DNA from: Ignatzschineria sp. F8392
GTDB taxonomy: Bacteria > Pseudomonadota > Gammaproteobacteria > Cardiobacteriales > Wohlfahrtiimonadaceae
NCBI RefSeq assembly: GCF_002252045.1
Contig: NZ_NEFF01000001.1
Location: forward strand, 186,001-250,000
DNA length: 64,000 nucleotides
Reading direction: 5' to 3'
The first letter of the stretch is position 1, and each line of letters starts with the position of its first letter. The translations under genes were made by a program, and so were the position numbers. The notes below the pieces were generated by a model, which made no database searches, was not told where the DNA came from, and saw only the letters and a list, made by a program, of their open reading frames with translations. Shown here piece after piece: positions 1 to 9,257 of the stretch.

Positions 1-723
1 CTTCCTTGGCCTAAAGTTGATTTTTCTAAATTTGGAGAGGTAGAAGAGAGAGAGCTTTCCCGTATTCAGAAGATTTCTGGGGCAAATCTTGCGCGCAACT
101 GGGCGATGATTCCTCATGTTGCTCAGTTTGATGAGGCAGATATTACTGAACTAGAGGCTCTGCGTAAGCAGCTTAATAAAGAGTATGAGCGTGAAGGTGT
201 TCGTGTCACTATCTTGGCATTCCTCTTTAAGGCTGTGGTAAAAGCGTTGCAGAAATTCCCTGAGTTCAATAGCTCATTAGAAGGGGATAAACTCATTCTT
301 AAAAAATATTACCATATCGGTTTTGCAGCTGATACACCTAATGGGCTTGTCGTTCCTGTTATTCGGGATTGTGATAAGAAAGGGGTATTAGAAATTGCTA
401 CTGAGATGCGTGAGCTTGCAGGCTTAGCGAGAGAAGGGAAATTGCGCGGAGATCAGATGACCGGTGGTTGCTTTACTATCTCCTCTTTAGGTGGAATTGG
501 TGGAACAAACTTTATTCCTATTATCAATGCACCAGAAGTTGCGATTTTAGGGGTTGCGAAGAATCAGGTGAAACCTGTCTGGAATGGAAAAGAATTTGAA
601 CCTCGTTTAATGATTCCTCTATCACTTTCATACGATCATCGTGTGATTGATGGGGCTTTGGGCGCGCGTTTTATCGTCTATCTCAATGAGCTTTTAACTG
701 ATATGCGTCGTATGGTGATCTAG
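1..723 (+). CDS. aceF: Pyruvate dehydrogenase E2, dihydrolipoyl acetyltransferase (3' part)
   Basis: Partial gene: the reading frame is open from base 1, so only the C-terminal 240 residues are present. It encodes the catalytic core of dihydrolipoamide acetyltransferase, which passes the acetyl group from lipoate to CoA in the pyruvate dehydrogenase complex. The sequence begins in the linker just before the acyltransferase domain ([20 protein letters not shown]), and the active-site motif [15 protein letters not shown] lies near the C terminus with the catalytic His and Asp. It ends 9 bases before lpdA, with GGAGAGAG as that gene's ribosome site, so the two are co-transcribed. aceE would be expected upstream, outside the window. 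The identification is secure. Confidence 0.95.
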   Translation, partial: LPWPKVDFSKFGEVEERELSRIQKISGANLARNWAMIPHVAQFDEADITELEALRKQLNKEYEREGVRVTILAFLFKAVVKALQKFPEFNSSLEGDKLILKKYYHIGFAADTPNGLVVPVIRDCDKKGVLEIATEMRELAGLAREGKLRGDQMTGGCFTISSLGGIGGTNFIPIINAPEVAILGVAKNQVKPVWNGKEFEPRLMIPLSLSYDHRVIDGALGARFIVYLNELLTDMRRMVI

Positions 724-732
724 GAGAGAGAT

Positions 733-2493
733 ATGATTATTGATTTAAAACTCCCCGATATTGGTAATTTTGATAGCGTTGATGTTATCGATATTAGTGT
801 CAATATTGGGGATCATGTTGAGGTTGATGATACGCTCTTAACCTTGGAATCTGATAAAGCTTCGATGGATGTTCCTGCCGAAAAAGCAGGTGTTGTCACA
901 GAGATATTGGTCAATGTTGGTGATAGTGTGAAAGAGGGCGATCTCTTTGCACGCTTAGAGGTAGCAGATGCGGACCTATCGAGCGCTTCAGCAGTGAAAG
1001 AGAAGATTGTTGACAGTGAGGCATCAACGAGTGCTGAACAGGAAGAGAAGGCGGCTCTTGTTGACTCATCCATTATTGATGCTGATTGCGACCTGGTTGT
1101 TATTGGTGGCGGTCCTGGGGGGTATTCAGCTGCTTTTAGAGCTGCAGATCTTGGTCTTAAAGTTGTTTTAGTAGAACGTTATCCGACAATCGGTGGCGTT
1201 TGTCTCAATGTGGGATGTATTCCATCTAAGGCGCTTTTGCATGTCGTTGATGTTATGGAAACGGCTAAATCATTTGCCGATATCGGTGTAACATTTGCTA
1301 AGCCTGAGGTTGATATCGATAAGTTGAGAGGCTTTAAAGAGTCTGTTATCGGGAAATTGACAGGTGGATTAGCAGGTATGGCTAAGATGCGCAAAGTCGA
1401 GATTGTTCAAGGCTTTGCAACTTTCAAAAATGATCACTGTTTAACAGTAGCACTAGATGATGGCGCAGAGCGAGAAATTCGTTTCAATAAAGCGATTATT
1501 GCGGCTGGATCCTCGGCTGTTAAGCTTCCTTTCTTGCCAGAAGATCCTCGCATCATCGATTCAACGGGAGCGCTTGAGTTAGAAGATATTCCTCAAAAGC
1601 TTCTCGTTATTGGTGGTGGAATTATTGGTCTAGAGATGGCGACCGTCTATTCAACACTTGGTAGTGAGATTACTATTGCAGAATTTGCCGATGGCTTAGT
1701 GCCGGGGGCGGATCGTGATTTAGTGAAGGTCTTTGAAAAATATAATAAAGATCGATTCCATAAAGTGATGCTTAAGACCGCTGTTACGGGTGCTGTTGCA
1801 AAAGACGAGGGTATTGAGGTGACTTTTGAAGGGGAGAATGCCCCGGAGACACCTCTTCTCTTTGATAAGGTTCTAGTTGCGGTAGGGCGTAAGCCAAATG
1901 GTTTAACGCTTCATGCAGAGAGAGCAGGGGTGAATGTTGATGAGCGTGGCTTTATCTCTGTCGATAGACAGATGCGCACCAATGTTTCTCATATCTTTGC
2001 GATTGGTGATATTGTTGGTCAACCAATGCTGGCACATAAAGCTGTTCATGAAGGCCATGTTGCGGCGGAAGTCTGTGTCGGTGAGAAGCGCTTCTTTGAT
2101 GCGAAATTTGTACCTTCCGTTGCTTATACTGATCCAGAGATTGCTTGGGCGGGTTTAACCGAAACAGAGGCGAAAGCGAAAGGAATTCCTTACGAAGTCT
2201 CTGTCTTCCCATGGGCGGCAAGTGGTAAAGCGATTGCAAATGGTCGTGATGAAGGCTTTACAAAGCTTCTCTATGATCCTGAAAGTAAGATTATTTTAGG
2301 AGGTGCTGTAGTTGGGATTCACGCCGGTGATCTTATTGGTGAAGTCTGCTTGGCTGTTGAGATGAGTGCCGATAGTATCGATATTGGACATACTATTCAT
2401 CCACATCCAACATTGATTGAATCGGTAGGAATGGCTGCTGAAAATATTTTAGGCGCATGTACCGATCTGCCACCGATAAAAAAGCGTAAATAG
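733..2493 (+). CDS. lpdA: Dihydrolipoyl dehydrogenase (E3) with N-terminal lipoyl domain
   Basis: 586 residues. It reoxidises dihydrolipoamide to lipoamide with FAD and NAD+ as E3 of pyruvate dehydrogenase. Residues 1-80 are a lipoyl/biotinyl domain with the lipoylated Lys42 in ESDKASM. A Ser/Glu/Ala-rich linker follows (about 80-115), then the FAD fold (VVIGGGPGGYSAAF) with redox cysteines 157 and 162 in GGVCLNVGCIPSK. The NAD site is GGGIIGLEMA, and the dimerisation domain carries the HPHPTLIE catalytic motif near the C terminus. E. coli Lpd lacks the lipoyl domain, but fused forms are known in other Proteobacteria (Neisseria type). It is the last gene of the operon and is followed by a good intrinsic terminator. 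Confidence 0.96.
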   Translation: MIIDLKLPDIGNFDSVDVIDISVNIGDHVEVDDTLLTLESDKASMDVPAEKAGVVTEILVNVGDSVKEGDLFARLEVADADLSSASAVKEKIVDSEASTSAEQEEKAALVDSSIIDADCDLVVIGGGPGGYSAAFRAADLGLKVVLVERYPTIGGVCLNVGCIPSKALLHVVDVMETAKSFADIGVTFAKPEVDIDKLRGFKESVIGKLTGGLAGMAKMRKVEIVQGFATFKNDHCLTVALDDGAEREIRFNKAIIAAGSSAVKLPFLPEDPRIIDSTGALELEDIPQKLLVIGGGIIGLEMATVYSTLGSEITIAEFADGLVPGADRDLVKVFEKYNKDRFHKVMLKTAVTGAVAKDEGIEVTFEGENAPETPLLFDKVLVAVGRKPNGLTLHAERAGVNVDERGFISVDRQMRTNVSHIFAIGDIVGQPMLAHKAVHEGHVAAEVCVGEKRFFDAKFVPSVAYTDPEIAWAGLTETEAKAKGIPYEVSVFPWAASGKAIANGRDEGFTKLLYDPESKIILGGAVVGIHAGDLIGEVCLAVEMSADSIDIGHTIHPHPTLIESVGMAAENILGACTDLPPIKKRK

Positions 2494-2509
2494 TTCATTA
2501 TGAAATATA

Positions 2510-2529
2510 GATAATCAATATTGATTATC
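2510..2529. repeat. Perfect 20-bp palindrome after lpdA
   Basis: Two 10-bp arms, GATAATCAAT and ATTGATTATC, abut with no spacer, 16 bases past the lpdA stop codon. No T-run follows, so it is not a classical terminator. It could be a hairpin protecting the mRNA 3' end or a protein-binding dyad. Confidence 0.6.
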
Positions 2530-2666
2530 GTGGTAGCTTTCTTGATATTTAAATGGTATTTAAGTGGTATTTAATTGATCTTGCAATAATCGATCTTTCA
2601 GTAATGTTTAGATAATATTGAAGATGCTATTTAAAAGCATAGAATGTGAAAAGAGAGCAAAAAGAG

Positions 2667-2702
2667 AGCCCCGAGATATAAAATCTTGGGGCTATTTTTT
2701 TT
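2667..2702 (+). terminator. Rho-independent terminator of the aceF-lpdA operon
   Basis: Stem AGCCCCGAGAT / ATCTTGGGGCT (11 bp with one G-U), a 5-base loop, then A and eight Ts. It sits 170 bases after the lpdA stop. Confidence 0.88.
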
Positions 2703-2786
2703 ATGAATGATGAGAAGAGAGAGGGCGGAAATTATACAAATTTACTGATTTTGGGTTCTGCTGTTAGTTACCGCTCAGCTTTCGTT

Positions 2787-2820
2787 CTAATCCTAATCCT
2801 AATCCTAGTTTTAGTTTTAG
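2787..2820. repeat. Hexamer tandem repeats (CTAATC x3, TTTTAG x2)
   Basis: Three exact CTAATC copies (2787-2804), then CTAG and two TTTTAG copies. It lies between the lpdA terminator and the obgE stop. Its pattern suggests replication slippage. Confidence 0.7.
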
Positions 2821-2844
2821 GGCGAATTGGATCGGGATTAAGAT

Positions 2845-3981
<1,137 letters not shown>

Positions 3982-4003
3982 TCAATTTATAATGTGAGGA
4001 CAT

Positions 4004-4037
4004 AAAAAAAGCTCCACGGTAGATAGTGTGGAGCTTT
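4004..4037 (-). terminator. Terminator/attenuator between rpmA and obgE
   Basis: Read on the minus strand: stem AAGCTCCAC / GTGGAGCTT, a 10-base loop, then a run of seven Ts. It lies directly after rpmA and before obgE, so it probably sets a lower transcript level for obgE than for the two ribosomal genes. Confidence 0.85.
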
Positions 4038-4067
4038 CATGACTATTTCGTTTAGTAGCGAAATGAA

Positions 4068-4328
4068 TTAAGCAACTGGCTCGATGCTTACATATTTACG
4101 CTTGCCTAAACCTTTTGTTTCAAATGTAACGTGACCGTCAGCTTTTGCAAATAGTGTGTGATCTTTGCCAACACCGACATTTAATCCTGCATGAAAACGT
4201 GTTCCACGTTGACGAACAATGATTGAACCAGCGGTTACAAGCTCACCACCAAAACGCTTTACTCCAAGACGTTTACTTTCTGAGTCACGACCGTTACGGC
4301 TCGAACCTACACCTTTCTTCTGTGCCAT
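4068..4328 (-). CDS. rpmA: 50S ribosomal protein L27
   Basis: 86 residues. L27 reaches the peptidyl transferase centre with its N-terminal tail. The start [19 protein letters not shown] and the core [18 protein letters not shown] are typical. The Lys-rich tail follows Met-Ala directly, so this is the non-processed proteobacterial form without the Firmicute N-terminal extension. It lies 25 bases downstream of rplU. Confidence 0.97.
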   Translation of the reverse strand: MAQKKGVGSSRNGRDSESKRLGVKRFGGELVTAGSIIVRQRGTRFHAGLNVGVGKDHTLFAKADGHVTFETKGLGKRKYVSIEPVA

Positions 4329-4353
4329 AGTTTAAGTACCTCTATCTAGTTAA

Positions 4354-4668
4354 TTAAGCGCTGATGCCAGTGATTTTGATTTCTGTAAAATGCTGGCGAT
4401 GACCCGCATGATGACGGTAGTGCTTACGACGGCGGAATTTGATGACATCGATCTTACGAGTACGACCTTGCTTTCTAACTTCTGCTGTCACTTTAGCGCC
4501 CGCAACCACTGGGGTACCTACAGTTACATTACCATCTGCACTAACAAGAAGAACATCATTTAACTCGATGTTAGAACCTTCTTCTGCACCTTCGATTTTT
4601 TCAATACGGAGGATTTGACCTTCCGCGACGCGATATTGTTTACCGCCCGTTCTAATTACTGCATACAT
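4354..4668 (-). CDS. rplU: 50S ribosomal protein L21
   Basis: 104 residues, normal length. It binds 23S rRNA and helps L20 assembly. [14 protein letters not shown] at the N terminus and [20 protein letters not shown] near the C terminus identify it. First gene of rplU-rpmA-(obgE), read from the promoter at 4767-4795. Confidence 0.97.
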   Translation of the reverse strand: MYAVIRTGGKQYRVAEGQILRIEKIEGAEEGSNIELNDVLLVSADGNVTVGTPVVAGAKVTAEVRKQGRTRKIDVIKFRRRKHYRHHAGHRQHFTEIKITGISA

Positions 4669-5177
4669 AATTGCTGAATGCTCCGCATAAATTAATTTAC
4701 ATAAAATATTCGATCAAACCAGCCATTTGAGAGGGGACTACAAAACGGTCGGGTTTAAGAGGGGTAATATTAAAACTTATCTAATAAATAGTCAAGCTTT
4801 GTGCAAGCTTAACAGAAAGAATATACCCATGTTCTCTAGAACCTCTGACCCCACTCTCAGTTGGAGTTTGCTACATTTTATAGGGTTTTAAAAGATCTTG
4901 CTATCCCATTTCCCACTACAACTTATTAGTTTAAGTGTTGTAGCATTTTTTGCTACTTTCAATCTTGCTTTCAAGCTTGTTTTTAATCTGATTGATACTT
5001 CTTGATAGTTTGTAGTAGGGCTTAGGGTGCCATTAAGCAAGAGGGAAATAGCGCCTTAAAATATCGTAATTTCTTCTTTAATCATAGAGATTTCTTCTTT
5101 TTTAATTAAGTTTTTATAAAAGAGGATCTTTTAAGGAGATGGGACAGGTATAAAAAATCTAGAGAAGGGGGTAATAG
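4669..5177. other. Divergent intergenic region between rplU and the pilin-like island
   Basis: No gene is supported. The left part is the rplU leader with its promoter (4767-4795, minus strand). A small hairpin, GTAGCA / TGCTAC, lies near 4941-4957. The right part should contain the promoter of the pilin-like genes, but I cannot name a convincing -35/-10 pair. The stretch 5090-5130 is very T-rich. Confidence 0.6.
4767..4795 (-). promoter_or_regulatory. Sigma-70 promoter of rplU-rpmA
   Basis: On the minus strand, -35 TTGACT (4790-4795), a 17-base spacer and -10 TAATAT (4767-4772): two near-consensus hexamers at ideal spacing. The predicted start near 4760 gives a leader of about 90 bases before rplU, long enough for leader control, though I see no recognised RNA motif. 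Confidence 0.8.
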
Positions 5178-5327
5178 ATGCAAGAAGCTTTAGTAGGGAT
5201 GATCTTATTTCTACTGATAACTTATGGCATTTTACAGCTACTGCGACAAGAGCTAAAAGTTGCGGTACAGATAGAGCAGAAAGTGGTAAGTTTTTCGTTA
5301 AGAGAGGAGCAGCTAGATGTCTATTAG
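5178..5327 (+). CDS. Small hydrophobic protein, possible degenerate minor pilin-like peptide
   Basis: 49 residues starting MQEALVGMILFLLITYGIL. I do not recognise it. An in-frame stop ends directly before the ATG, GGGGGT six bases upstream is a fair ribosome site, and the frame overlaps the start of the PilW-like gene by 11 bases, suggesting translational coupling. The N-terminal 20 residues can form one membrane helix, followed by a charged amphipathic stretch (QLLRQELKVAVQIEQK) like the alpha-1 helix of type IV pilins. Gly7 could mimic a prepilin cleavage site, but the usual Glu at mature position 5 is absent and there is no globular domain. It could also be an unrelated membrane peptide. 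Confidence 0.5.
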   Translation: MQEALVGMILFLLITYGILQLLRQELKVAVQIEQKVVSFSLREEQLDVY

Positions 5328-6312
5328 GAGTCGAGGTGCTAGCTCTACTGTCAGAGATATTGATGGGGGTGCGGGCTCTTTAGGAGTAATGTTCCCTGTG
5401 GAGAAGGGAGTAACGTTACTCTCATTTGTTGTTGGTTTGGCTTTGGCGGGAACGTTACTAGTTATGGCTGTATTAACTTTTCAGCAGGTGTTTCACGTGC
5501 AACAGCAGGTTGAGGCGCAAATTTCAGTATTGGATGCGCTGATGGAAGTAGAGGATTTTTATCGAAAGGAGTTGGGGCGATTACAATTTGCCCCTTATTG
5601 CCCTTCATTATTACCCCCTTTTCAGGAGCTTTTTTTAGGGGATGGTATGACGCGAGAGTATCGAGATAGAATGGCGATGGGAGTTGTTATCTCAAAGCGG
5701 AAGGCAGGTAGTGATCCCATCGTCGATCTTTTAAAGCTAAAGGGGCACGGTAGTGGAACCTATCTTCCAAAGCCACCTAAAAATATTTCGCGCTTATTAA
5801 ATGGTGCTGATCTTCTCTATATTAATGGGTTAATTCCTAGTGATCTGCGACTAGATGGAAGGTGTTTTGTGGGAGAGTATGATTCAGATCTCATCGGGCT
5901 GCGAAAGGGGAAGTTTTATATTACTGATTGTCAGAGTGCCTTATTGCTAGAGGCGGAACGAGATGGTGGGATATTTTATGTTGCGACAGAAGATTATCAG
6001 CGTGTGAAAGAGCTGTTTGATCCTGCTCAAGTGCAGATATATCTCTATAAGGAGTATCTTATCTATCTACAGATAAGGGATGATATTGGTCAGTTAGTAG
6101 TAGACTATATGGATGGGCAGGCATTTTTGAGGATCCCTTTTATTGCTGATATGCGTTTTAATTTGAGGGTAAATGGTCTCAATATTAAATTAGTTGCCGC
6201 TGTTCCTTCTCATCGTCGAAAACGAGCTGTTATAGTCGAGGAGGAGGGGTATCGTCGTACATTTCTTAATAGTGGGGCGGTTAGGTTAAGGTCTTTAGAG
6301 GTGCGCTGGTAG
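5317..6312 (+). CDS. PilW-like minor type IV pilin / pseudopilin
   Basis: 331 residues. The N-terminal region has a prepilin-like signal, VEKG followed by VTLLSFVVGLALAG and a long hydrophobic helix running into an amphipathic stretch, as in PilW/GspJ-type minor pilins that prime type IV pilus assembly. The mature position-5 Glu is replaced by Ser. The rest, with cysteines in APYCPSL, GRCFVG and TDCQSA, looks like a PilW-size globular domain. The upstream ATG has a good ribosome site (GAGGAG), but Met25 (base 5389) would give a standard 7-residue leader (MFPVEKG), so the start is open. It lies 1 base before the next prepilin-like gene. The call rests on signal, size and neighbours, not clear homology. 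Confidence 0.6.
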   Translation: MSIRSRGASSTVRDIDGGAGSLGVMFPVEKGVTLLSFVVGLALAGTLLVMAVLTFQQVFHVQQQVEAQISVLDALMEVEDFYRKELGRLQFAPYCPSLLPPFQELFLGDGMTREYRDRMAMGVVISKRKAGSDPIVDLLKLKGHGSGTYLPKPPKNISRLLNGADLLYINGLIPSDLRLDGRCFVGEYDSDLIGLRKGKFYITDCQSALLLEAERDGGIFYVATEDYQRVKELFDPAQVQIYLYKEYLIYLQIRDDIGQLVVDYMDGQAFLRIPFIADMRFNLRVNGLNIKLVAAVPSHRRKRAVIVEEEGYRRTFLNSGAVRLRSLEVRW

Positions 6313-6313
6313 G

Positions 6314-7432
6314 ATGAGGCGAGAGCGGGGTTCTATACTTCTCACTTTAATGGTAGTTTTTCTACTCTGTGGACTCTATCTATCATCGGGTGTTGTTGCG
6401 CTTAGTTTAAAGATTTTCCAGCTTCAGCGGTGGCATAGATCGCTCGAAGAGCGGGAGCGGACTATTTCTCTTTTTCTGCAAGAGAGGGCGCGGATCGATT
6501 GGGGTGAAGGTGAGACTACTCTTTCGACGAAGGGGTGTCATCTATTTAGTCAGCGGGAATTACGGCAACGGGAAGGTTTTTCTGTAAAGAGAGTAGGTGA
6601 TAACTGTTATCCGGCGAGTGATAGAACTATTTATCAACTCTCTTTCGCTGGGGGAGTGAGTGATCATAATCGAGTGTTGTATCAGTATCAGTTTGTATCT
6701 AAGAATAAGATGCCGATTTTAGAGCCAATGTTAAATGTTGAGCGTGAGGAGGATCGATGGATTCTTAGAGTTCGATATCAAGGTGAAGTCTTGACCTTTC
6801 AGGTTCTGAAGAACGTTTTGAGGGATAGTGGTATTGACTTAGATGAGCGAGATCTTGCTACCTTTGGTCTGGTCCCGATGGTTGAAAATCACAATCAAAA
6901 CTTAGATCTCCTCTTTGCGCTACAAGGTGGAAAGTATTTATGGAAGCTAAAAAGGGAAGGAGTGCCGAAACTTTTGCACCAATTTCGTGATGGGGAGAGG
7001 GTATTGGCATCGTTATTTAAACCTATAGAGGGTAATCTCTACTTGTTAGTAGTTAATGATCGTCACTCTTTAGCTGAATCATTAACACTTTATCTATTGG
7101 ATGTTAGTGCAGATCATCTTGCTTATAGGGTGTTGCAAGAGGATCTGCTTTTGAGCTATCGAGGTATAGCAGAAAAGGGAAATTTTAAGGTGGAGAAAAT
7201 TGACGGTCGTTCTCTTGTAATGCGAGGAGAGATGCGGGAACGTTTAGGTTCTGCTGTGGATGAGTTTCTTTTTGCTATCGACTGGAGTGGTGATGCGCTT
7301 TGGGGAAGAGATTATTTCTGGAGAAGATCAGCGATCGAGTGCGGATTTCAGCAGGAAGTATATGAACCGATTCCTGGATGGCAGATTGGATGTCAACGGC
7401 AAGCGTCGACTAAGCTGCTCTATCTCTATTAA
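6314..7432 (+). CDS. PilX-like minor pilin with a long C-terminal domain
   Basis: 372 residues. MRRERG then SILLTLMVVFLLCGLYL is a prepilin-type leader with the cut expected after Gly6, and a hydrophobic helix follows. Lack of the +5 Glu is common in PilX/GspK-type subunits. Typical PilX is under 200 residues. Here the segment from about 150 on has alternating hydrophobic strands (LDLLFALQGGKYLWKLKREG, NLYLLVVND), which suggests an added beta-rich domain. Cysteine pairs (GCHLF with NCYPA, and ECGFQ with GCQRQ) could form two disulfides, fitting an exported protein. It starts 1 base after the PilW-like stop, so one transcript is likely. I infer a pilus-tip or competence pilus role. Confidence 0.55.
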   Translation: MRRERGSILLTLMVVFLLCGLYLSSGVVALSLKIFQLQRWHRSLEERERTISLFLQERARIDWGEGETTLSTKGCHLFSQRELRQREGFSVKRVGDNCYPASDRTIYQLSFAGGVSDHNRVLYQYQFVSKNKMPILEPMLNVEREEDRWILRVRYQGEVLTFQVLKNVLRDSGIDLDERDLATFGLVPMVENHNQNLDLLFALQGGKYLWKLKREGVPKLLHQFRDGERVLASLFKPIEGNLYLLVVNDRHSLAESLTLYLLDVSADHLAYRVLQEDLLLSYRGIAEKGNFKVEKIDGRSLVMRGEMRERLGSAVDEFLFAIDWSGDALWGRDYFWRRSAIECGFQQEVYEPIPGWQIGCQRQASTKLLYLY

Positions 7433-7930
7433 TGCCATCTCCACCCCTTTTTATCCACGACATCATTTTTGTTTGATAGATATATTTGGGCTCTTATTTT
7501 TAGGGGTTGTCGATATCTCTATATGGAACTATATAGAAGAAATATATGAAGTAGGGGGATCTACGGCTGATCTATAAAAACTCTCTGCTATCGATAAGAG
7601 CTATTTAATGAGGGCTATTGGTGAAAGTTATTGATGAACGTTATTATTAAAAGAATCTGGTATCTTAATAATTCAGCTATCTTTAGATAAGATAACTATT
7701 TCTTAATAAATTCTATGTTTTTGGATAGAGTTGGTTGAGGTTTGAGAGGTATTGTTAATGCGATATATCGGAGCATTTCGGATCGGTTATTACTATTATT
7801 AGTTATTGGTATTTAATAGAGCTTGTATTATTGGTGTTGTTTGGATGTTTTGGTTGATATCTGCAGAATCTACTATATGTAGAGGTGTGTCTTTCAAGAT
7901 GGGTGAAGGTTTATTTGATAGGGAAGTGAA
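7433..7930 (+). other. Intergenic region before fdhD
   Basis: AT-rich, with no supported gene. A 105-codon open frame (7260-7577) overlapping the PilX-like gene shows no protein-like features beyond a short hydrophobic run. No clear terminator follows the PilX-like gene. The fdhD promoter must be here, but no hexamer pair stands out. Confidence 0.55.
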
Positions 7931-8728
7931 ATGAGTCAAGAGAGTGATAAGCGAGCTTTTTTTGAAACAGTGACAGTAAAGAAGTATCAAGAGGGTCGCT
8001 GGAGAGAGGAGCAAGATGATGTGTTGGTAGAGGTGCCGGTGGCTCTCACATATAATGGCTATCCTCATGTAGTCGTTATGTCTACGCCGAGAGATATCAT
8101 TGACTTTGTGTATGGATTTTCGCTGACAGAGGGGATTATTAGTTCTATACAAGATGTCCGTTCGATCTCTATCGATCCAAGAGAGAATGGTATCGAAGTG
8201 AGAATTGAGATTACACCACTTAGCTTTAGTCGTATGGAAGGACGGAGGCGGCAGATGAGTGCTAGAACGGGATGTGGGATTTGTGGTCTAGATTCACTAT
8301 CAGCAGTGGTGAGAGATCAGGTGAAGATCGATTTTGATTTTAAGCTTGATGAGGCGGCGGTAGATAAGGCTTTAAGGAGTTCTAATGCTTTGCAGGTGAT
8401 GAATCAGCGCACCGGTGGGGCACATGCCGCTTTTTTTGTTAATCGAAGTGGTGAGATTTTACTCGCTAGAGAGGATGTTGGTCGGCATGTTGCTTTAGAT
8501 AAGCTCGTAGGCGCTCTTTTGCAAGGTGATTATGATTGTAAAGAGGGGTTTATTTTAACAACCTCTCGAGCAAGTTTTGAGATGGTGCAAAAGACAGTTG
8601 CTGCACAAGTTGGTATGTTGGTAACTATGTCTGCACCAACCTCTATGGCAATTAAACTTGCAAAAAGGATGGGGCTAAAGTTAGCGGCTTTTACGCGGGT
8701 CGATAAAATTAATCTCTATCAAGGTTGA
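7931..8728 (+). CDS. fdhD: Formate dehydrogenase accessory sulfurtransferase FdhD
   Basis: 265 residues. FdhD takes sulfur from the cysteine desulfurase IscS and inserts it as the sulfido ligand of the molybdenum cofactor of formate dehydrogenases. The signature ARTGCGICGLDSL carries the two catalytic cysteines (115 and 118), and the conserved block GGAHAAFFVNRSGEILLARE with EDVGRHVALDKLVGA follows. Length is normal. No formate dehydrogenase or molybdopterin gene lies in the window, so its client must be encoded elsewhere. Its stop codon overlaps the -35 hexamer of the str-operon promoter. Confidence 0.93.
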   Translation: MSQESDKRAFFETVTVKKYQEGRWREEQDDVLVEVPVALTYNGYPHVVVMSTPRDIIDFVYGFSLTEGIISSIQDVRSISIDPRENGIEVRIEITPLSFSRMEGRRRQMSARTGCGICGLDSLSAVVRDQVKIDFDFKLDEAAVDKALRSSNALQVMNQRTGGAHAAFFVNRSGEILLAREDVGRHVALDKLVGALLQGDYDCKEGFILTTSRASFEMVQKTVAAQVGMLVTMSAPTSMAIKLAKRMGLKLAAFTRVDKINLYQG

Positions 8729-8753
8729 CAGAAATAGCTATAAATTATACTAT
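8725..8753 (+). promoter_or_regulatory. Probable promoter of the str operon (rpsL)
   Basis: Perfect -35 TTGACA (8725-8730) overlapping the fdhD stop codon. The -10 is either TACTAT (8748-8753, 17-base spacer) or TATACT (8746-8751, 15-base spacer). The transcript would begin near 8760, just at the 5' arm of the next hairpin. Confidence 0.65.
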
Positions 8754-8758
8754 TTCGT

Positions 8759-8781
8759 ATCCTCTAGGTTAACTAGGGGAT
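8759..8781 (+). promoter_or_regulatory. Hairpin in the rpsL leader / fdhD trailer
   Basis: ATCCTCTAG / CTAGGGGAT, 9 bp with one G-U and a GTTAA loop. A TTATTTTTG stretch follows nine bases later. It may end fdhD transcripts weakly, or cap the 5' end of the rpsL transcript as a stabilising stem-loop. Confidence 0.5.
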
Positions 8782-8829
8782 CTTATGTTATTTTTGTAAC
8801 TCATGTTATTTAGCAAGGATTTAGATTTA

Positions 8830-9204
8830 ATGGTAACAGTTAATCAGTTGATCCGCCGTCCGCGCGGAACGAAAGCTGATAAATCTGACGTTCCTGCACT
8901 TGAGGGTTCTCCTCAACGTCGTGGAGTATGTACAAGGGTTTATACAGCAACGCCTAAGAAACCTAACTCTGCTATGCGTAAAGTATGTCGTGTTCGTTTA
9001 ACTAACGGATATGAAGTCTCTAGCTACATCGGTGGTGAAGGGCATAACTTACAAGAGCATAGTGTTGTTTTAGTTCGTGGTGGAAGAGTTAAAGACCTTC
9101 CAGGGGTTCGTTATCACGTAGTTCGTGGTGCATTGGACTCACAAGGTGTTGATAAACGCCGTAAAGGTCGTTCAAAATATGGTGCTAAGAAGCCTAAAGC
9201 ATAA
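8830..9204 (+). CDS. rpsL: 30S ribosomal protein S12
   Basis: 124 residues. S12 sits at the decoding centre and controls accuracy. I chose ATG 8830 ([13 protein letters not shown]) because it matches the family N terminus and has AAGGAT 9 bases upstream; an in-frame ATG at 8803 would add nine unconserved residues. Lys43 in TPKKPNSA and Lys88 in RVKDLPGV are the wild-type residues whose change gives streptomycin resistance, so the sequence predicts a sensitive S12. First gene of the str operon. Confidence 0.97.
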   Translation: MVTVNQLIRRPRGTKADKSDVPALEGSPQRRGVCTRVYTATPKKPNSAMRKVCRVRLTNGYEVSSYIGGEGHNLQEHSVVLVRGGRVKDLPGVRYHVVRGALDSQGVDKRRKGRSKYGAKKPKA

Positions 9205-9257
9205 TCGCTTAGCTTAATTTAGTTTCTGTTGGATTTAGTATTTATTGAGAGTATCTC

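Larger units (their letters stand above)
2494..2844. other. Intergenic region between convergent lpdA and obgE
   Basis: No gene is supported here. It holds a perfect 20-bp palindrome (2510-2529), three 11-bp tandem units ATTTAARTGGT (2547-2579, the last diverged), the lpdA terminator (2667-2702), and a tract of three CTAATC hexamers running into TTTTAG hexamers (2787-2820). A 69-codon open frame at 2703-2912 overlaps the end of obgE and looks random. Confidence 0.7.

Noticed and set aside
4941-4957. Terminator in the rplU-pilin gap
   Set aside because: GTAGCA / TGCTAC is only 6 bp and no T-run follows on either strand.
7260-7577. 105-codon open frame overlapping the end of the PilX-like gene
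   Set aside because: No ribosome site, most of it is an out-of-frame copy of the PilX-like coding region, and the rest has no protein-like pattern.
7799-8152. 117-codon minus-strand frame over the fdhD start
   Set aside because: Antisense to a well-conserved gene, composition typical of a shadow frame.
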